DNA from: Myxococcus stipitatus DSM 14675
GTDB taxonomy: Bacteria > Myxococcota > Myxococcia > Myxococcales > Myxococcaceae
DNA length: 64,000 nucleotides
Direction of reading: 5' to 3'
NCBI RefSeq assembly: GCF_000331735.1
Contig: NC_020126.1
Span: 5,846,501 to 5,910,500 of the forward strand
In this document: in pieces, positions 15,123 to 25,181 of the stretch
How positions within the stretch are numbered: position 1 is the first letter of the stretch
Layout of the letters: each line of letters starts with the position of its first letter
Made by a program: the position numbers and the translations under genes
Notes under the pieces: model-generated
Told to the model about the DNA's origin: nothing
Databases searched by the model: none
What the model saw: only the letters and a program-made list of their open reading frames with translations

Positions 15123-15974
15123 CTACCTCTCGGACTGGATGTGGCCGCGAGCGGCGGATAGGGCACGAGTCGCCAGATCGGCGGCGTCAAATCGCAGTGT
15201 TTCCTCGAGCAGTACGGAGCGTCCCTTCCTTCCTGGTACTGAGACGCCAAAGACAATCTCCCCGGTCTCCTTGCTGCGCCAGAATCCCATCCAGAAAAGT
15301 GGAACGTCCTGCTCGCCGAGCCAGAAACAGTAACCGTAATAGGGCTCCGAAGACTTCCGCGCGAATGACCAAGCATTGCTGGCTCGATACGCAGTCTCCG
15401 TTTCCGCACTTTCTCTCAGGTGCGAATGAACCGTACTGAGGAACCGATACATCCTCGGCCAACGTCCCTCAATCGCACCTGCAATGAACCCGGCGAACTC
15501 CTCCTCCAGCACGTCTGCTGGCAGCGCCTCCTGGCGCCAGTCGAAGCTGGTGGTGACCTGCTCCAACAAAAGCTTCAGATTCACCTCCGTCGCCCTTTCG
15601 GCAACCTCGGCCCAGGTGACGACGGGCATTCCCACCGGTAGCTCTCGCCCATCTGGACGCAGCAGCACGACCAGATCAATCCTGCGCTCCTTGAGCGCCT
15701 CTTCCTGTCGCACAGTAAAGCCAGCAAGAATCTTCAGCTCGAGATAGGCCTTTGACTGAGCCCAAGCAACACAGAGGTCTGCACGCCACTTGGAGGACGT
15801 TTGCTCCTCCTCTGTCACCGATGGGACCTCTTCAAAACCAGGGCATTGCCTCCATTTGAGTCGTTCGAGCAACAACTTGCGAACACACGGCTCTGTCGTG
15901 ATCGCCCGCATGAGCAACCCCTGAGCGAGCCACTCAGGGCGGTGACGCGCCATCGACTCGAAGAGGCTCTGCAT
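15123..15974 (-). CDS. probable PD-(D/E)XK nuclease-fold protein, likely acquired
   Basis: 283 residues. Residues about 70-105 read like the PD-(D/E)XK core: KWRADLCVAW (catalytic Asp), then AYLELKI (E-x-K) and a downstream RQEEALKERRIDLVVLL helix-strand. The rest is not recognised. There is no signal peptide or membrane segment. Codon usage is visibly less G/C-biased than in neighbours (more A/T at third positions) and the flanks are also lower in GC, which suggests horizontal transfer. Such orphan nuclease-fold proteins are often part of defence or repair systems; no partner gene is evident here. Confidence 0.5.
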   Translation of the reverse strand: MQSLFESMARHRPEWLAQGLLMRAITTEPCVRKLLLERLKWRQCPGFEEVPSVTEEEQTSSKWRADLCVAWAQSKAYLELKILAGFTVRQEEALKERRIDLVVLLRPDGRELPVGMPVVTWAEVAERATEVNLKLLLEQVTTSFDWRQEALPADVLEEEFAGFIAGAIEGRWPRMYRFLSTVHSHLRESAETETAYRASNAWSFARKSSEPYYGYCFWLGEQDVPLFWMGFWRSKETGEIVFGVSVPGRKGRSVLLEETLRFDAADLATRALSAARGHIQSER

Positions 15975-16022
15975 TTTGGTTCCTCCTGATCGACACTACA
16001 CACACCGTTCGGATGCCGCGGT

Positions 16023-16643
16023 TCACGTGTCGAAGCGGAACACCGTCGCGGCGCACGAAGCCCGCGTCCCGAAGCGCTGACAGAACTCCGTCAGCGCCGT
16101 GTACGGCGCCGTCGGCAGGACCTCTCGAAACTCCAGGTGCTTCACGAGGCAGTAGAGCGAGACTTCCAGGAAGCTCACCTCACGCCCGGCGGGGAGCACG
16201 TTGAGTGCCGACGCCGCGTTCTCATCCAGCCAGCCCAGCATGTTCCCCAGGCTCAGGCGCATCTTGTCCTGGTGAGCACCGTTCTCAGTCCCACCGCTCA
16301 CTCGCGACATGATCAACGTCACTTCCGTCGCCATCGACTGGAGCACCAGCTCCTGCGCATTCGCGCTCACCGGCTCCGTGAGGTCCTCGGGCCAGCTCAC
16401 ATCCGGCTTGTGACTCGACTGCCGCCAGAGCTCGCGCGAGACATTGAGCGCCCCAAACCAAGACCCGCTCGGCGTCTTCAGCACGGGGATCTTGAGCGCG
16501 GGGTTGCCGCCGTAGTCCTCCGGCTTCGGAGACATCATGTCTCGCAGGATGTGGAAGTCGTATTCGACGCGCGACTCCTCCGCGAAGATGCGCGCGATGC
16601 GCGTGAAGTGTGAACTCGAACGGCCGATGATGACGGGCTTCAT
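16023..16643 (-). CDS. glutathione S-transferase family protein
   Basis: 206 residues from the ATG at 16643. Residues 1-80 match the thioredoxin-like GST N-terminal domain: PVIIGRSSSHFTRIARIFA (catalytic Ser region) and the cis-Pro of IPVLKTPSG. The C-terminal half is all-helical, with a W-L-x-E-N element and FLEVSLYCLVKHLEF. A longer in-frame extension upstream lies out of frame over the def gene and was not used. It is probably cytosolic; the substrate is unknown. Confidence 0.7.
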   Translation of the reverse strand: MKPVIIGRSSSHFTRIARIFAEESRVEYDFHILRDMMSPKPEDYGGNPALKIPVLKTPSGSWFGALNVSRELWRQSSHKPDVSWPEDLTEPVSANAQELVLQSMATEVTLIMSRVSGGTENGAHQDKMRLSLGNMLGWLDENAASALNVLPAGREVSFLEVSLYCLVKHLEFREVLPTAPYTALTEFCQRFGTRASCAATVFRFDT

Positions 16644-16672
16644 GTCGCCTCCCAGGACAAGTCCAGCAACCT

Positions 16673-17275
16673 TCAATCCGCCTTCTTCGGAAGCCCCAGC
16701 GCGGCCCTGACCTCGGCCGTTCCTCGCCCGGCCCAGTGCCGACGGTGGTTCTCCCCTGTCACGAAGCTGCGCGTCTCCATCCGGTCCACGTAGAGCGTCC
16801 CGTCCAGGTGGTCCAGCTCGTGCTGGAGGATGCGCGCATACCAACCTCGCGCGTGAATCGTCACCGGCCTCCCCTGCTCGTCCAGCGCATCCACCCGAAC
16901 CCCTCGCGCCCTCGCCACCAGCGCCGCGAACCCCGAGACACTCAGGCACCCCTCGTAGAACTCCGCGGGCGCCGGGTCCTCCACCGTCAGCTTCGGATTG
17001 ATGAGCACATGGAACGGAACCGGCGTCCGCTCGCGATCCGCCAGGTCCGCGGGCGCCACTCCCGCCTGGTACTCCGAGCGGTCCTCAATCACCACCAACC
17101 GCAACCCCACGCCCACCTGCGGCGCCGCGAGGCCCACCCCGGGCGCATCGCGCATCGTGTCGCGCATCAGCACGATGAGCCTTTGAATCTCGGGACTCCC
17201 CATCTCCTCCGGCGTCAGGTCTCGCGCCTTCTGCCGCAGCACCGGCTCTCCCGCCTGGACGATTTTGAGCACCAT
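16673..17275 (-). CDS. def: peptide deformylase
   Basis: 200 residues from the ATG at 17275. All three family motifs are intact: GVGLAAPQ (motif 1), EGCLSVSG (motif 2, metal ligand Cys) and HELDHLDG (motif 3, two metal-ligand His and catalytic Glu). It removes the N-formyl group from nascent proteins. It is separate from fmt, with which def is often linked. The C-terminal extension after the third motif (RSFVTGENHRRHW) is typical of the type with a longer C-terminus. The next upstream gene is divergent. Confidence 0.93.
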   Translation of the reverse strand: MVLKIVQAGEPVLRQKARDLTPEEMGSPEIQRLIVLMRDTMRDAPGVGLAAPQVGVGLRLVVIEDRSEYQAGVAPADLADRERTPVPFHVLINPKLTVEDPAPAEFYEGCLSVSGFAALVARARGVRVDALDEQGRPVTIHARGWYARILQHELDHLDGTLYVDRMETRSFVTGENHRRHWAGRGTAEVRAALGLPKKAD

Positions 17276-17500
17276 CCCGCGAGCGTAGCAGGCCCATCGA
17301 GGCATCCTCCAGCATCACTCGAGGCCCACCGCCACAGTCGACGAAGCGTCAGGCAGCACACGCTCCTCCGCCCCGGGGAGACTTCACCTCCCGCCCCGTG
17401 CCAACCTTGCCCCCGCGGGCTCGCATGTCGACTCGGAGATACTGATACACTTCAGTGACAATATTGGACGACACCGTTCCCACGGAGCTTGCAGGTCGCG

Positions 17501-18706
17501 ATGCGGCGGTCTCGACGTCTCGGGTGGGCCGCCCTGGCCTCGCTCGCCATTCACGCGGTGCTCCTCGTGCTCCTCGCGAACACGGAGCCCTCGTTACGCC
17601 CACCGCCCCATCCTCCCGACTCGAAGCCCGCCCCCTTGTTCGTGGAAGTCATCCACGCGCCCCCCAAAGTCCCCTCGGCGCCCGTCGTCGAAGAGGCCCC
17701 GAAGCCCGAGCCCCCCGCTCGCGACCGAGGCACCCCAGCGAAGAAACCTCGCACGGTGGTGACCCCTCCTGCCATCGCGCCCGCCGTCCCGCCCCCGGAC
17801 CGGAGCGACACACCTCGCGCGGCCGCGCCCCCTGCCTCCCTCCCGAAGCCGCTCGCGCCCGGAGGGCTCTCACTCCCCTCGGGTCTTCCCTTCCAGAGCG
17901 GACGCACCCTCCGGCCTGGAGACCCCGGCCCCTCCCGAGAGGCGCTCATCGCCGAGGAGCGCGAGCGTGTCCGAGGCCGCGTCCAGGGGCTCATCGACGA
18001 CCAGCAGGCGGCCCTCCGCGTGACGAACGGGTTGATCGACCCGTACTTCACCGAGGTCCGCAAGGCGCTCGAGAAGGGGTTCGAAAATGCGCCGGTGTTC
18101 CCAGGCAACCCGTTGGAGAAACAGATCGCCACGTCCTGGGCTGCTCAGGCGGGGAAGTTCGGAGCCTCCGGCTCACCAGGCGGTCCCGTCCCCAAGGCCA
18201 CCACCGCGTCCGAGCAGCTCAAGGCCCTGGAGGGGCGACTGGGCCGGAACACGCTGGAGCACCTGCGCAGCCGCGTCCAGGCGGGCTCGGAGCTGCATCA
18301 GCTCGCCGAAGGCAGCGGTGGGAAGCTCGTCGTCACCCTCGAGCTGCTCCAGGCCCCGGATGGCACCTTGCGCGAAGCAAAGCTCGTGTCGGTGAGCGGC
18401 ATCCCCGCCTACGACACCTTCGTGCTCAACGCCGTACCGAGCGCGCTCGCGAAGCTTCCCCCACCTCGAGACGGCGCGCGCGGCATCAAACCCGAGGGCA
18501 TCCACACCCTCTGGTCCGTGGAAGGACGCGTCGTCTACTACCGCAAGGTCAAGGACCTGAAGGGCCGGAGCGCCCTGTACCTCGGCGCCGCGATGGCAGC
18601 GGGCGTCCTGGCCGGCCGCTTCGAGGAGACCACGGGCGAAATCGAGGTCATCGACTTCACCAACCCCCGGTTCCTCTGCCAATCCAAGCTGCTGCGGGTC
18701 TACTGA
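17501..18706 (+). CDS. TonB-family (energy-transducer-like) protein
   Basis: 401 residues. A short basic N-terminus and one membrane anchor (LGWAALASLAIHAVLLVLLA) are followed by a long Pro-rich periplasmic spacer (residues about 30-135), a helical segment and a C-terminal domain with the TonB-like pattern LVVTLELLQAPDGTLREAKLVSVSG, then A-Y-D-T-F-V and a P-P-P turn. No exbB/exbD genes lie nearby. The ATG at 17501 is preferred; a TTG four codons upstream is an alternative. Probably an inner-membrane protein spanning the periplasm. Confidence 0.65.
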   Translation: MRRSRRLGWAALASLAIHAVLLVLLANTEPSLRPPPHPPDSKPAPLFVEVIHAPPKVPSAPVVEEAPKPEPPARDRGTPAKKPRTVVTPPAIAPAVPPPDRSDTPRAAAPPASLPKPLAPGGLSLPSGLPFQSGRTLRPGDPGPSREALIAEERERVRGRVQGLIDDQQAALRVTNGLIDPYFTEVRKALEKGFENAPVFPGNPLEKQIATSWAAQAGKFGASGSPGGPVPKATTASEQLKALEGRLGRNTLEHLRSRVQAGSELHQLAEGSGGKLVVTLELLQAPDGTLREAKLVSVSGIPAYDTFVLNAVPSALAKLPPPRDGARGIKPEGIHTLWSVEGRVVYYRKVKDLKGRSALYLGAAMAAGVLAGRFEETTGEIEVIDFTNPRFLCQSKLLRVY

Positions 18707-18767
18707 GCCCCAGGAGGCACGGGCCCCCATTGGCCTCGCTCGTGTCGGGGCGCTAGGCTGCCACGCC

Positions 18768-19268
18768 ATGGCTCGTCGCAAGAAGGCCGATGAGATGGCC
18801 GCTCGCGTCCGCAATCTGCTGGCGATGGATGCCGCCAGCATCATGCGCCGGCTGGAGTCCCGGCGTGACGAGATGTTCAACCTCTTCTCGCGCCTGCGCA
18901 GCCGCGAGCCGCTCCTGGAGACCATCGCCTCGCGCTACGCGGACGGTGCCTTCGAGCACCTCCTCCACCTGCCCGAGCAGGAGCAGGCCGTGGTGGACCG
19001 CTACTACGGCACCCTGGACGAGATGCGCTGGTACTTCACGTACACCGAGGACATGCCCGGCACCGCGCACCTGAACTTCACCAAGCTGCACAAGCGGCTG
19101 GAGGAGGCGTATCGCGTGCTGGTGGTGACGCTCGGCCCTCCTGTCTCCGCGGATGGCGCCCGCGTCGTGGACGCGGAGGTCCTGCGCCGAGAGGACACAC
19201 CTCCTCCCGAGGACAAGACGCTGGCCCGCGCGGCACTCCCACGTCAGCGGCGCGCCGCTCCGGGCTGA
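18768..19268 (+). CDS. conserved helical protein of unknown function
   Basis: 166 residues, almost entirely helical, opening with a basic stretch (MARRKKADEMAARVRNLL). The middle contains aromatic-rich segments (VVDRYYGTLDEMRWYFTYTEDMPG), and the C-terminal 30 residues are Pro/Arg-rich and probably disordered. There is no signal peptide, membrane segment or known motif. It has its own gene spacing and G/C-biased third positions, so it is a real gene. It converges on the desaturase gene. Confidence 0.6.
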   Translation: MARRKKADEMAARVRNLLAMDAASIMRRLESRRDEMFNLFSRLRSREPLLETIASRYADGAFEHLLHLPEQEQAVVDRYYGTLDEMRWYFTYTEDMPGTAHLNFTKLHKRLEEAYRVLVVTLGPPVSADGARVVDAEVLRREDTPPPEDKTLARAALPRQRRAAPG

Positions 19269-19296
19269 GGGCCCTGGGCGGCACGCACCACCCCCG

Positions 19297-20454
19297 TCAG
19301 GCTCCGTGTGCCTGGAGCCCGTTGGATGCGGCGGGAGATTCCGCGTCGACGGCGCGCGGCGCGAGCTTCCGCATGGAGCGCTTGCCCACCACCACGTCCA
19401 CCATCTTCCGGACGCGCGTCCAGACGCTCTCCTGCACGTAGGGGATGCCGTACTTCTCGCAGAGGGCGCGGACCTTCGGCTGCACCTCGCGGTACTTGAG
19501 CATCGAGAGGTCCGGCCAGATGTGGTGCTCGATCTGATAGTTCAGCCACAGGTGCGCGAAGTCGTTCAGGTCGCCACCGGTCCGGTAGTTCGCGCTGCCG
19601 ATGACCTGCTGCACGTAGCGCTCGCCCTTGTTCGCCGGGGACGTATCGAAGCGATACAGGTCCTCGCCCGTGTGGTTGGGGCCCACCACGAGGAACGTGT
19701 GGAGGCTGGTGAGCACGTCCGCCATCACCGAGTTGCAGAACGCGCTGAAGGCCGCCCACGGCCCGATGAGGAGGAACAGCGCGGGGAAGAGCACGAACTG
19801 CACGAGGGAGTACGGCAGGTAGCACTGGAGCAGGAGCTCCTTCCACTCGGCGCCCGTGAGCGCGCCACCGTCGCGGCGTCCCTTGCGGCGCAGGGCGCTC
19901 AGCGTCTCGGGCGCGTAGTACGAGGCACGCCAGGTGAGCGCCAGCAGGCCGAGCTGGAGATAGCGCAGCGCGAGCGGCCTGTCGGGGTTGCGCAGCGTGC
20001 CTTCCGCGTTGCGCTCCAGGAGGTCGGGGTCCGCGTCTTCCCCCGTGAAGGAGTGGTGCAGGACGTTGTGCTCGTAGACCCACGCATCGGGCAGCATCCA
20101 GTCGAGCCAGTCGAGGTAGCGCCGCGTGCCCTTCGCGAAGCCCTTGCCCGTCCGGGACGCGGGGACGCCGGGGACGCGGTCATAGCCACGGTGCCCCACG
20201 TGGTGCATCAGGAGCCACCGCGTCGAGCGCCCCACGCTGAGCGCCACGGCGCTGAACGGATTCGGCGCAATCCAGCAGGTGGCCATGCCCAGCAGCGTCC
20301 CGATGCGCCCCCAGCGCTCAATCTTGCGCAGGTGCTTCAGGTCCGCCTCGCCCACGTTGGCGTCCAGCTCCGCGCGCAGCGCCTTCAGCTCCCGATGGAA
20401 GCCCTCCACGTCCACGGAGGCGATGTTGAAGGTGGGGGGCACGGGGGACGACAT
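19297..20454 (-). CDS. membrane fatty acid desaturase
   Basis: 385 residues. The three histidine boxes of the di-iron membrane desaturases are present: HHVGH (first, about residue 85), HNVLHH (second, about 130) and the cytochrome-b5-type third box QIEHHIWP (about 310). Hydrophobic segments lie between them (LVQFVLFPALFLLIGPW and others). It introduces a double bond in lipid-bound or CoA fatty acids at the inner membrane, using electrons from a ferredoxin or similar donor. The position of desaturation cannot be read from sequence. Confidence 0.85.
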   Translation of the reverse strand: MSSPVPPTFNIASVDVEGFHRELKALRAELDANVGEADLKHLRKIERWGRIGTLLGMATCWIAPNPFSAVALSVGRSTRWLLMHHVGHRGYDRVPGVPASRTGKGFAKGTRRYLDWLDWMLPDAWVYEHNVLHHSFTGEDADPDLLERNAEGTLRNPDRPLALRYLQLGLLALTWRASYYAPETLSALRRKGRRDGGALTGAEWKELLLQCYLPYSLVQFVLFPALFLLIGPWAAFSAFCNSVMADVLTSLHTFLVVGPNHTGEDLYRFDTSPANKGERYVQQVIGSANYRTGGDLNDFAHLWLNYQIEHHIWPDLSMLKYREVQPKVRALCEKYGIPYVQESVWTRVRKMVDVVVGKRSMRKLAPRAVDAESPAASNGLQAHGA

Positions 20455-20571
20455 GCGTGAAGCTCCTCGAGCAGGGATGACGGAGGGGTGAACGGTAGTC
20501 GTGCTCGGGGCCCCCTCAAAGCGATTCCGGGCCTGCCGCCGCAGGCAGGCTCGGAGTCCCCGTTCACTCGC

Positions 20572-21600
20572 CTACTTCGGGGCCGCGGGAGGCGTCTTCT
20601 CCTCGGCCGGGGCCGTCGGAATCAGCTCCATCTGCCCACGACACACCGCCGGGAGTTCCTTGGCCAGGTCTCCCTGGACGCAAAAGAGCAGGATGGTCTG
20701 TGCCCCCTGGCGCGTGACACCGCTGAGTGACCGGAGATTCCCCGCGCCCATGGGCAACAAGAGCTGGCGGCAGACACCCTGCTCCCCCATCACCCGGCAC
20801 TCCACATCGCTCTCTTCCAGCACCGAGCCCTTCGAAGCCGCCAGGTCCTGGAACTGCTTGCGGATGGGCACCAGTTGCTCTTCACGAAACTTCTTCATGC
20901 TGGGGGGATGCGGCACCACGACCCAGCCCAGGAAGCTGCCGGAGCACCGAATCTGACCGGCCTCCTTCGGTCCCGAAACCGTACAGCCCTCCGGGACCAC
21001 CAGCTCCGTGGTCCCCACGACAGGCTTCGAAGGATTCGCGTGGGCTTTCAGGTCGATGGGCTCGGGCACGCCATGGACCGCGAAGAACTCCAGGATGCGC
21101 TCACAGTGCTTCACCGCGATGCGCCGCGCCGGATCCGCCGCGCAGGACACATACCAGCCGCCCTTCTCCTGACGCAGGAGTGAGGCGTGGCCCGCGGCCT
21201 GGACCTTCTTCCCATCCCCCAGGTCGCGAATCTGGAACTCCAAGGTGTCACGCTCGATGCCGCCCAGCGTCAGCCTGGTCTCCTTCGACTCCAGCTTTCC
21301 GGTCGACATCGCGGCGATTCCACTCCGGAAGTGCCCGAGCATCTGCTGGTCACTGAACTCCGCCGGCACTTCGACCCAAGCGATGGTCGCCGTCAGCCCC
21401 GGGCACAGGTAGTTGCGACCGATGGAGCCTTCCGGCTGAACCTTGCATGACGCGAACAAGGACCCGGCCTCGGGCCGATACGTCACCTTCGCCGACTGCG
21501 CGAACACCGTCGTGCACAGCATCAGCACGAGTGCGGTCAGCAGAGGGGCCGCCGCGCGAAGGCAACAGGCGGCCGAGACCCGCCAGACGGAAGTGGACAT
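20572..21600 (-). CDS. secreted protein of unknown function
   Basis: 342 residues from the ATG at 21600 (GGAGGGG ribosome site). A signal peptide covers about residues 1-35 (AAAPLLTALVLMLCTTVFAQ, cleavage after VFA). The mature protein looks like two related halves, each with spaced cysteines (SCKV, YLCPG, VSCAADP, HCERI in the first; EGCTVSG, RCSGS, ECRV, VCRQ, FCVQG, VCRG in the second). Each half has a W-V element (TIAWVEVP, LGWVVVP). This suggests a disulfide-bonded duplicated periplasmic domain. The C-terminus is Pro/Ala-rich. No family recognised. Confidence 0.6.
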   Translation of the reverse strand: MSTSVWRVSAACCLRAAAPLLTALVLMLCTTVFAQSAKVTYRPEAGSLFASCKVQPEGSIGRNYLCPGLTATIAWVEVPAEFSDQQMLGHFRSGIAAMSTGKLESKETRLTLGGIERDTLEFQIRDLGDGKKVQAAGHASLLRQEKGGWYVSCAADPARRIAVKHCERILEFFAVHGVPEPIDLKAHANPSKPVVGTTELVVPEGCTVSGPKEAGQIRCSGSFLGWVVVPHPPSMKKFREEQLVPIRKQFQDLAASKGSVLEESDVECRVMGEQGVCRQLLLPMGAGNLRSLSGVTRQGAQTILLFCVQGDLAKELPAVCRGQMELIPTAPAEEKTPPAAPK

Positions 21601-21666
21601 GGGCCCCTCCATACCCAGGCAGGGAGAGGCAAGTCCAGACACTCCCCCTTCAGTCCCTCGCAAGCA

Positions 21667-21700
21667 AACGGCCCCGCTCCCGTGAGGAAGCGAGGCCGTT
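21667..21700 (-). terminator. terminator-like hairpin after carB
   Basis: AACGGCC (21667-21673) pairs with GGCCGTT (21694-21700), extended inward by CGCT/AGCG across one mismatch. It lies just past the carB stop on the minus strand. The run after the stem (GTTTGCTTG) is only weakly U-rich. Confidence 0.55.
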
Positions 21701-21727
21701 CATGACTTCGGAAGTGAGTCGCGTCGG

Positions 21728-24700
21728 CTACCGGCGCGCGCGACCCGGCACCGTGCTGGTGACGCCCAGGTACTCCTGGAGCGGCTTCACCTCGAGCTCC
21801 GTGCGCTTGAGCGCCTCCAGCGCGCCCACCGCCATCCGCGCCGCCTGCACCGTCGTGTAGTACGGCACCGAGTGCATCAGCGCCTCACGGCGGATGGAGA
21901 AGCTGTCGGCGATCTCCTGCTTGCCGAAGGTGGTGTTGATGACCAGCACGATCTCCCCGTCGACAATCTTGTCGACGATGTTCGGCCGGCCCTCCTTCAC
22001 CTTCTGCACCACCTGCGCCTCGATGCCCTTGGTCGCCAGGTACTTGTGCGTGCCCGCGGTGACGATGAGCGTGAAGCCCATGGTGCGCAGCCGCTTGGCC
22101 AGGTCCACCACCGCCGGCTTGTCGTCATCCTTCACCGAGATGAAGACCTTGCCGGACTTGGGCAGCTTCACGCCCGCCGCCAGCTGGCTCTTGGCGAAGG
22201 CCGACGCGTAGTCCTGCGCCAGGCCCATCACCTCGCCCGTGGACTTCATCTCGGGCCCGAGGATGACGTCCACGCCCGCAAAGCGCGCGAAGGGGAACAC
22301 GCTCTCCTTCACCGCGACGTGCCGCATCTCCGGCTCCTTCGTCGCGCCGAGCTCCTTCAGCGTCTTGCCCACCATGCACAGCGCGGCGATCTTCGCCATC
22401 GCCACGCCCGTCGCCTTCGAGATGAACGGCACCGTGCGGCTGGCGCGAGGGTTCACCTCCAGGATGTAGATGACCTTGCCCTGGATGGCGAACTGCACGT
22501 TCATCAGGCCCACCACCCCCAGCTCGCGCGCCAGGGCAATGGCCTGGTCCTTCATGCGCTCCACGAGGTCCGGCGACAGCGAGTGCGGGGGCAGCGTCGC
22601 GGCCGCGTCACCCGAGTGCACACCCGCCTCCTGGATGTGCTCCAGCACGCCGCCAATCATCACGTCGCCCGTCCGGTCCGCGACCAGGTCCAGGTCCACC
22701 TCGATGGCTTCCTTCAGGAAGCGGTCGATGAGCACCGGATGCTCCGGCGACGCGCTCACCGCCTCACGCATGTACCGCTCCAGGCTGGCCGCGTCGTACA
22801 CCGTCTCCATCGCCCGGCCGCCCAGCACGTAGGACGGACGCACCATCACCGGGTAGCCGATGCGCTCGGCGACCTTGAAGGCCTCCGCGTGGCTGCGCGC
22901 CACCCCGTTCTCCGGCTGCTTCAGCCCCAGCTTCTCGATGAGCGTGCTGAACCGCTCGCGGTCCTCCGCCCGGTCGATGGCGTCCGGCGACGTGCCCAGG
23001 ATCGGCAGGCCCGCCTTCTCCAGCGGCACCGAGATGCGCAGCGGCGTCTGCCCGCCGAACTGCACGATGGCGCCGATGGGCCTCTCGCGCTGCGACACCT
23101 CCAGCACGTCCTCGATGGTGAGCGGCTCGAAGTAGAGGCGGTCCGACGTGTCGTAGTCCGTGGACACCGTCTCCGGGTTGCAGTTGACCATCACCGTCTC
23201 GTACCCGGCCTCGCGCAGCGCGAAGGCCGCGTGGACGCACGCGTAGTCGAACTCGATGCCCTGACCAATCCGGATGGGGCCGCTGCCCAGGATGAGGACC
23301 TTCTGGCGGTCCGTCGGAGGCGACTCGTCCTCTTCCTCGTAGGTCGAGTAGAGGTACGGCGTGAAGGCCTCGAACTCCGCGGCGCAGGTGTCCACGCGCT
23401 TGAACACGGGACGGATCTTGCGCGAGTGCCGGTGCGCCCGGACCTCCTCCTCCGGGTAGCCCAGGAGCTTGCCCAGGTACTTGTCGGAGAAGCCGTGCGC
23501 CTTCGCCTGGCGGAGCACGTCGTCCGGGAGCTGATCCAACCGGCCGTACTCCTGGATGGACTGCGCCTCGCGCACCAGCATCTCGATGTAGCGCAGGAAC
23601 CACGGATCGATGGCGGACAGCGCGTGCACGTCCTCCACCGTCATCCCCTCGCGGAACGCCTGGGCCACGAACCAGGGGCGCTCGGGACGGGGGACGCGGA
23701 GCGCCTCGCGCAGCACCTTCTCGCGCTCCTCCTTCTCCGCGGGCAGGTCCGGGGACTCCAGGCCCACGCGGCCCAGTTCCATGGAGCGCAGCGCCTTCAT
23801 GTACGCCTCGGGGAAGGTGCGGCCAATGGCCATGACCTCGCCCACCGAGCGCATGCTCGTCGTCAGCGTCCGGTCCGCGTGCGGGAACTTCTCGAAGTTG
23901 AAGCGCGGCACCTTCACCACCACGTAGTCCAGCGTCGGCTCGAACGAGGCCGGCGTGTCGCGGGTGATGTCGTTGCGCAGCTCGTCCAGCGTGTAGCCCA
24001 GGGCCAGCTTCGCGGCGATCTTCGCGATGGGGTAGCCCGTCGCCTTCGAGGCCAGCGCGCTGGAGCGGGACACGCGCGGGTTCATCTCGATGACGACCAT
24101 GCGGCCGTCCTTCGGGTTGATGCCGAACTGGATGTTGGAGCCACCCGTGTCGACGCCAATCTCGCGGATGATGGCCAGCGAGGCCTGCCGCATCCGCTGG
24201 TACTCGCGGTCGGTCAGCGTCTGCGCGGGCGCCACGGTGATGGAGTCACCCGTGTGGACCCCCATGGGGTCCAGGTTCTCGATGGAGCAGACGATGATGA
24301 CGTTGTCCGCCGTGTCGCGGACCACTTCCAGCTCGTACTCCTTCCAGCCCAGCACGCTCTCCTCGACGAGGATGGTGGACGTGGGGCTGGCCTTCAGGCC
24401 GGAGCGGCAGATGGCCTCGAACTCCTCGCGGTTGTAGGCGATGCCGCCGCCCGTGCCGCCCAGGGTGAACGAGGGGCGGATGATGGCCGGGAAGCCAATC
24501 TCGTCCACCAGCGACATGGCCTGGTCCAGCGTGTTCGCATAGCCGCTCTTCGGCAGCGTCACGCCGATCTTCTGCATGGCCGCCTTGAAGAGTTGGCGGT
24601 CCTCGGCCTTGTTGATGGCCTCCAGCGACGCGCCGATGAGCCGCACCCCGTGCTTCTCCAGGATGCCCTGCTCGGCCAGCGCCTTCGCCAGGTTGAGCGC

Positions 24701-24982
24701 CGTCTGGCCGCCCATCGTCGGAAGCAACGAGTCCGGCTTCTCTGCCGCGATGATGCGTTCGGCCGCATCCACCGTGATGGGTTCAATGTAGGTACGGAAC
24801 GCGAACTCGGGGTCCGTCATCACCGTGGCGGGGTTGCTGTTGAGCAGCACCACCTCCACGCCTTCATCCCGGAGAGCCTTGATGGCTTGAGTACCGGAGT
24901 AGTCGAACTCGACGGCCTGCCCGATGACAATCGGGCCCGAGCCAATCACCAGAACCTTGCGGATATCGGTACGCTTGGGCAT
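21728..24982 (-). CDS. carB: carbamoyl-phosphate synthase large subunit
   Basis: 1084 residues from the ATG at 24982, the normal length for CarB. It contains two homologous ATP-grasp halves: [20 protein letters not shown] near the N-terminus and [20 protein letters not shown] near residue 550. Nucleotide and metal-binding motifs [20 protein letters not shown] and [20 protein letters not shown] follow, and the C-terminal MGS-like allosteric domain ([18 protein letters not shown]). The enzyme makes carbamoyl phosphate for pyrimidine and arginine synthesis. carA is not in the window. Confidence 0.97.
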   Translation of the reverse strand: MPKRTDIRKVLVIGSGPIVIGQAVEFDYSGTQAIKALRDEGVEVVLLNSNPATVMTDPEFAFRTYIEPITVDAAERIIAAEKPDSLLPTMGGQTALNLAKALAEQGILEKHGVRLIGASLEAINKAEDRQLFKAAMQKIGVTLPKSGYANTLDQAMSLVDEIGFPAIIRPSFTLGGTGGGIAYNREEFEAICRSGLKASPTSTILVEESVLGWKEYELEVVRDTADNVIIVCSIENLDPMGVHTGDSITVAPAQTLTDREYQRMRQASLAIIREIGVDTGGSNIQFGINPKDGRMVVIEMNPRVSRSSALASKATGYPIAKIAAKLALGYTLDELRNDITRDTPASFEPTLDYVVVKVPRFNFEKFPHADRTLTTSMRSVGEVMAIGRTFPEAYMKALRSMELGRVGLESPDLPAEKEEREKVLREALRVPRPERPWFVAQAFREGMTVEDVHALSAIDPWFLRYIEMLVREAQSIQEYGRLDQLPDDVLRQAKAHGFSDKYLGKLLGYPEEEVRAHRHSRKIRPVFKRVDTCAAEFEAFTPYLYSTYEEEDESPPTDRQKVLILGSGPIRIGQGIEFDYACVHAAFALREAGYETVMVNCNPETVSTDYDTSDRLYFEPLTIEDVLEVSQRERPIGAIVQFGGQTPLRISVPLEKAGLPILGTSPDAIDRAEDRERFSTLIEKLGLKQPENGVARSHAEAFKVAERIGYPVMVRPSYVLGGRAMETVYDAASLERYMREAVSASPEHPVLIDRFLKEAIEVDLDLVADRTGDVMIGGVLEHIQEAGVHSGDAAATLPPHSLSPDLVERMKDQAIALARELGVVGLMNVQFAIQGKVIYILEVNPRASRTVPFISKATGVAMAKIAALCMVGKTLKELGATKEPEMRHVAVKESVFPFARFAGVDVILGPEMKSTGEVMGLAQDYASAFAKSQLAAGVKLPKSGKVFISVKDDDKPAVVDLAKRLRTMGFTLIVTAGTHKYLATKGIEAQVVQKVKEGRPNIVDKIVDGEIVLVINTTFGKQEIADSFSIRREALMHSVPYYTTVQAARMAVGALEALKRTELEVKPLQEYLGVTSTVPGRARR

Positions 24983-25181
24983 CGGGGCGCCCCCATACCA
25001 ACGTCTGACGCCGCATGCACGGATGTTGTGTGGCTCGTGCCTCCCGGGCGTCAGGACGCCTGGACGCCCGGGCGCCTCGGGGGCGGGAGCCCGGAGCATC
25101 CAGCCATCGAAGCGGGGGGAGGACAGGTGGGCACCCCACGCCCCCCGGCTCTGCTACGCTCCGCCCCTTCTCGGAGGTCGC

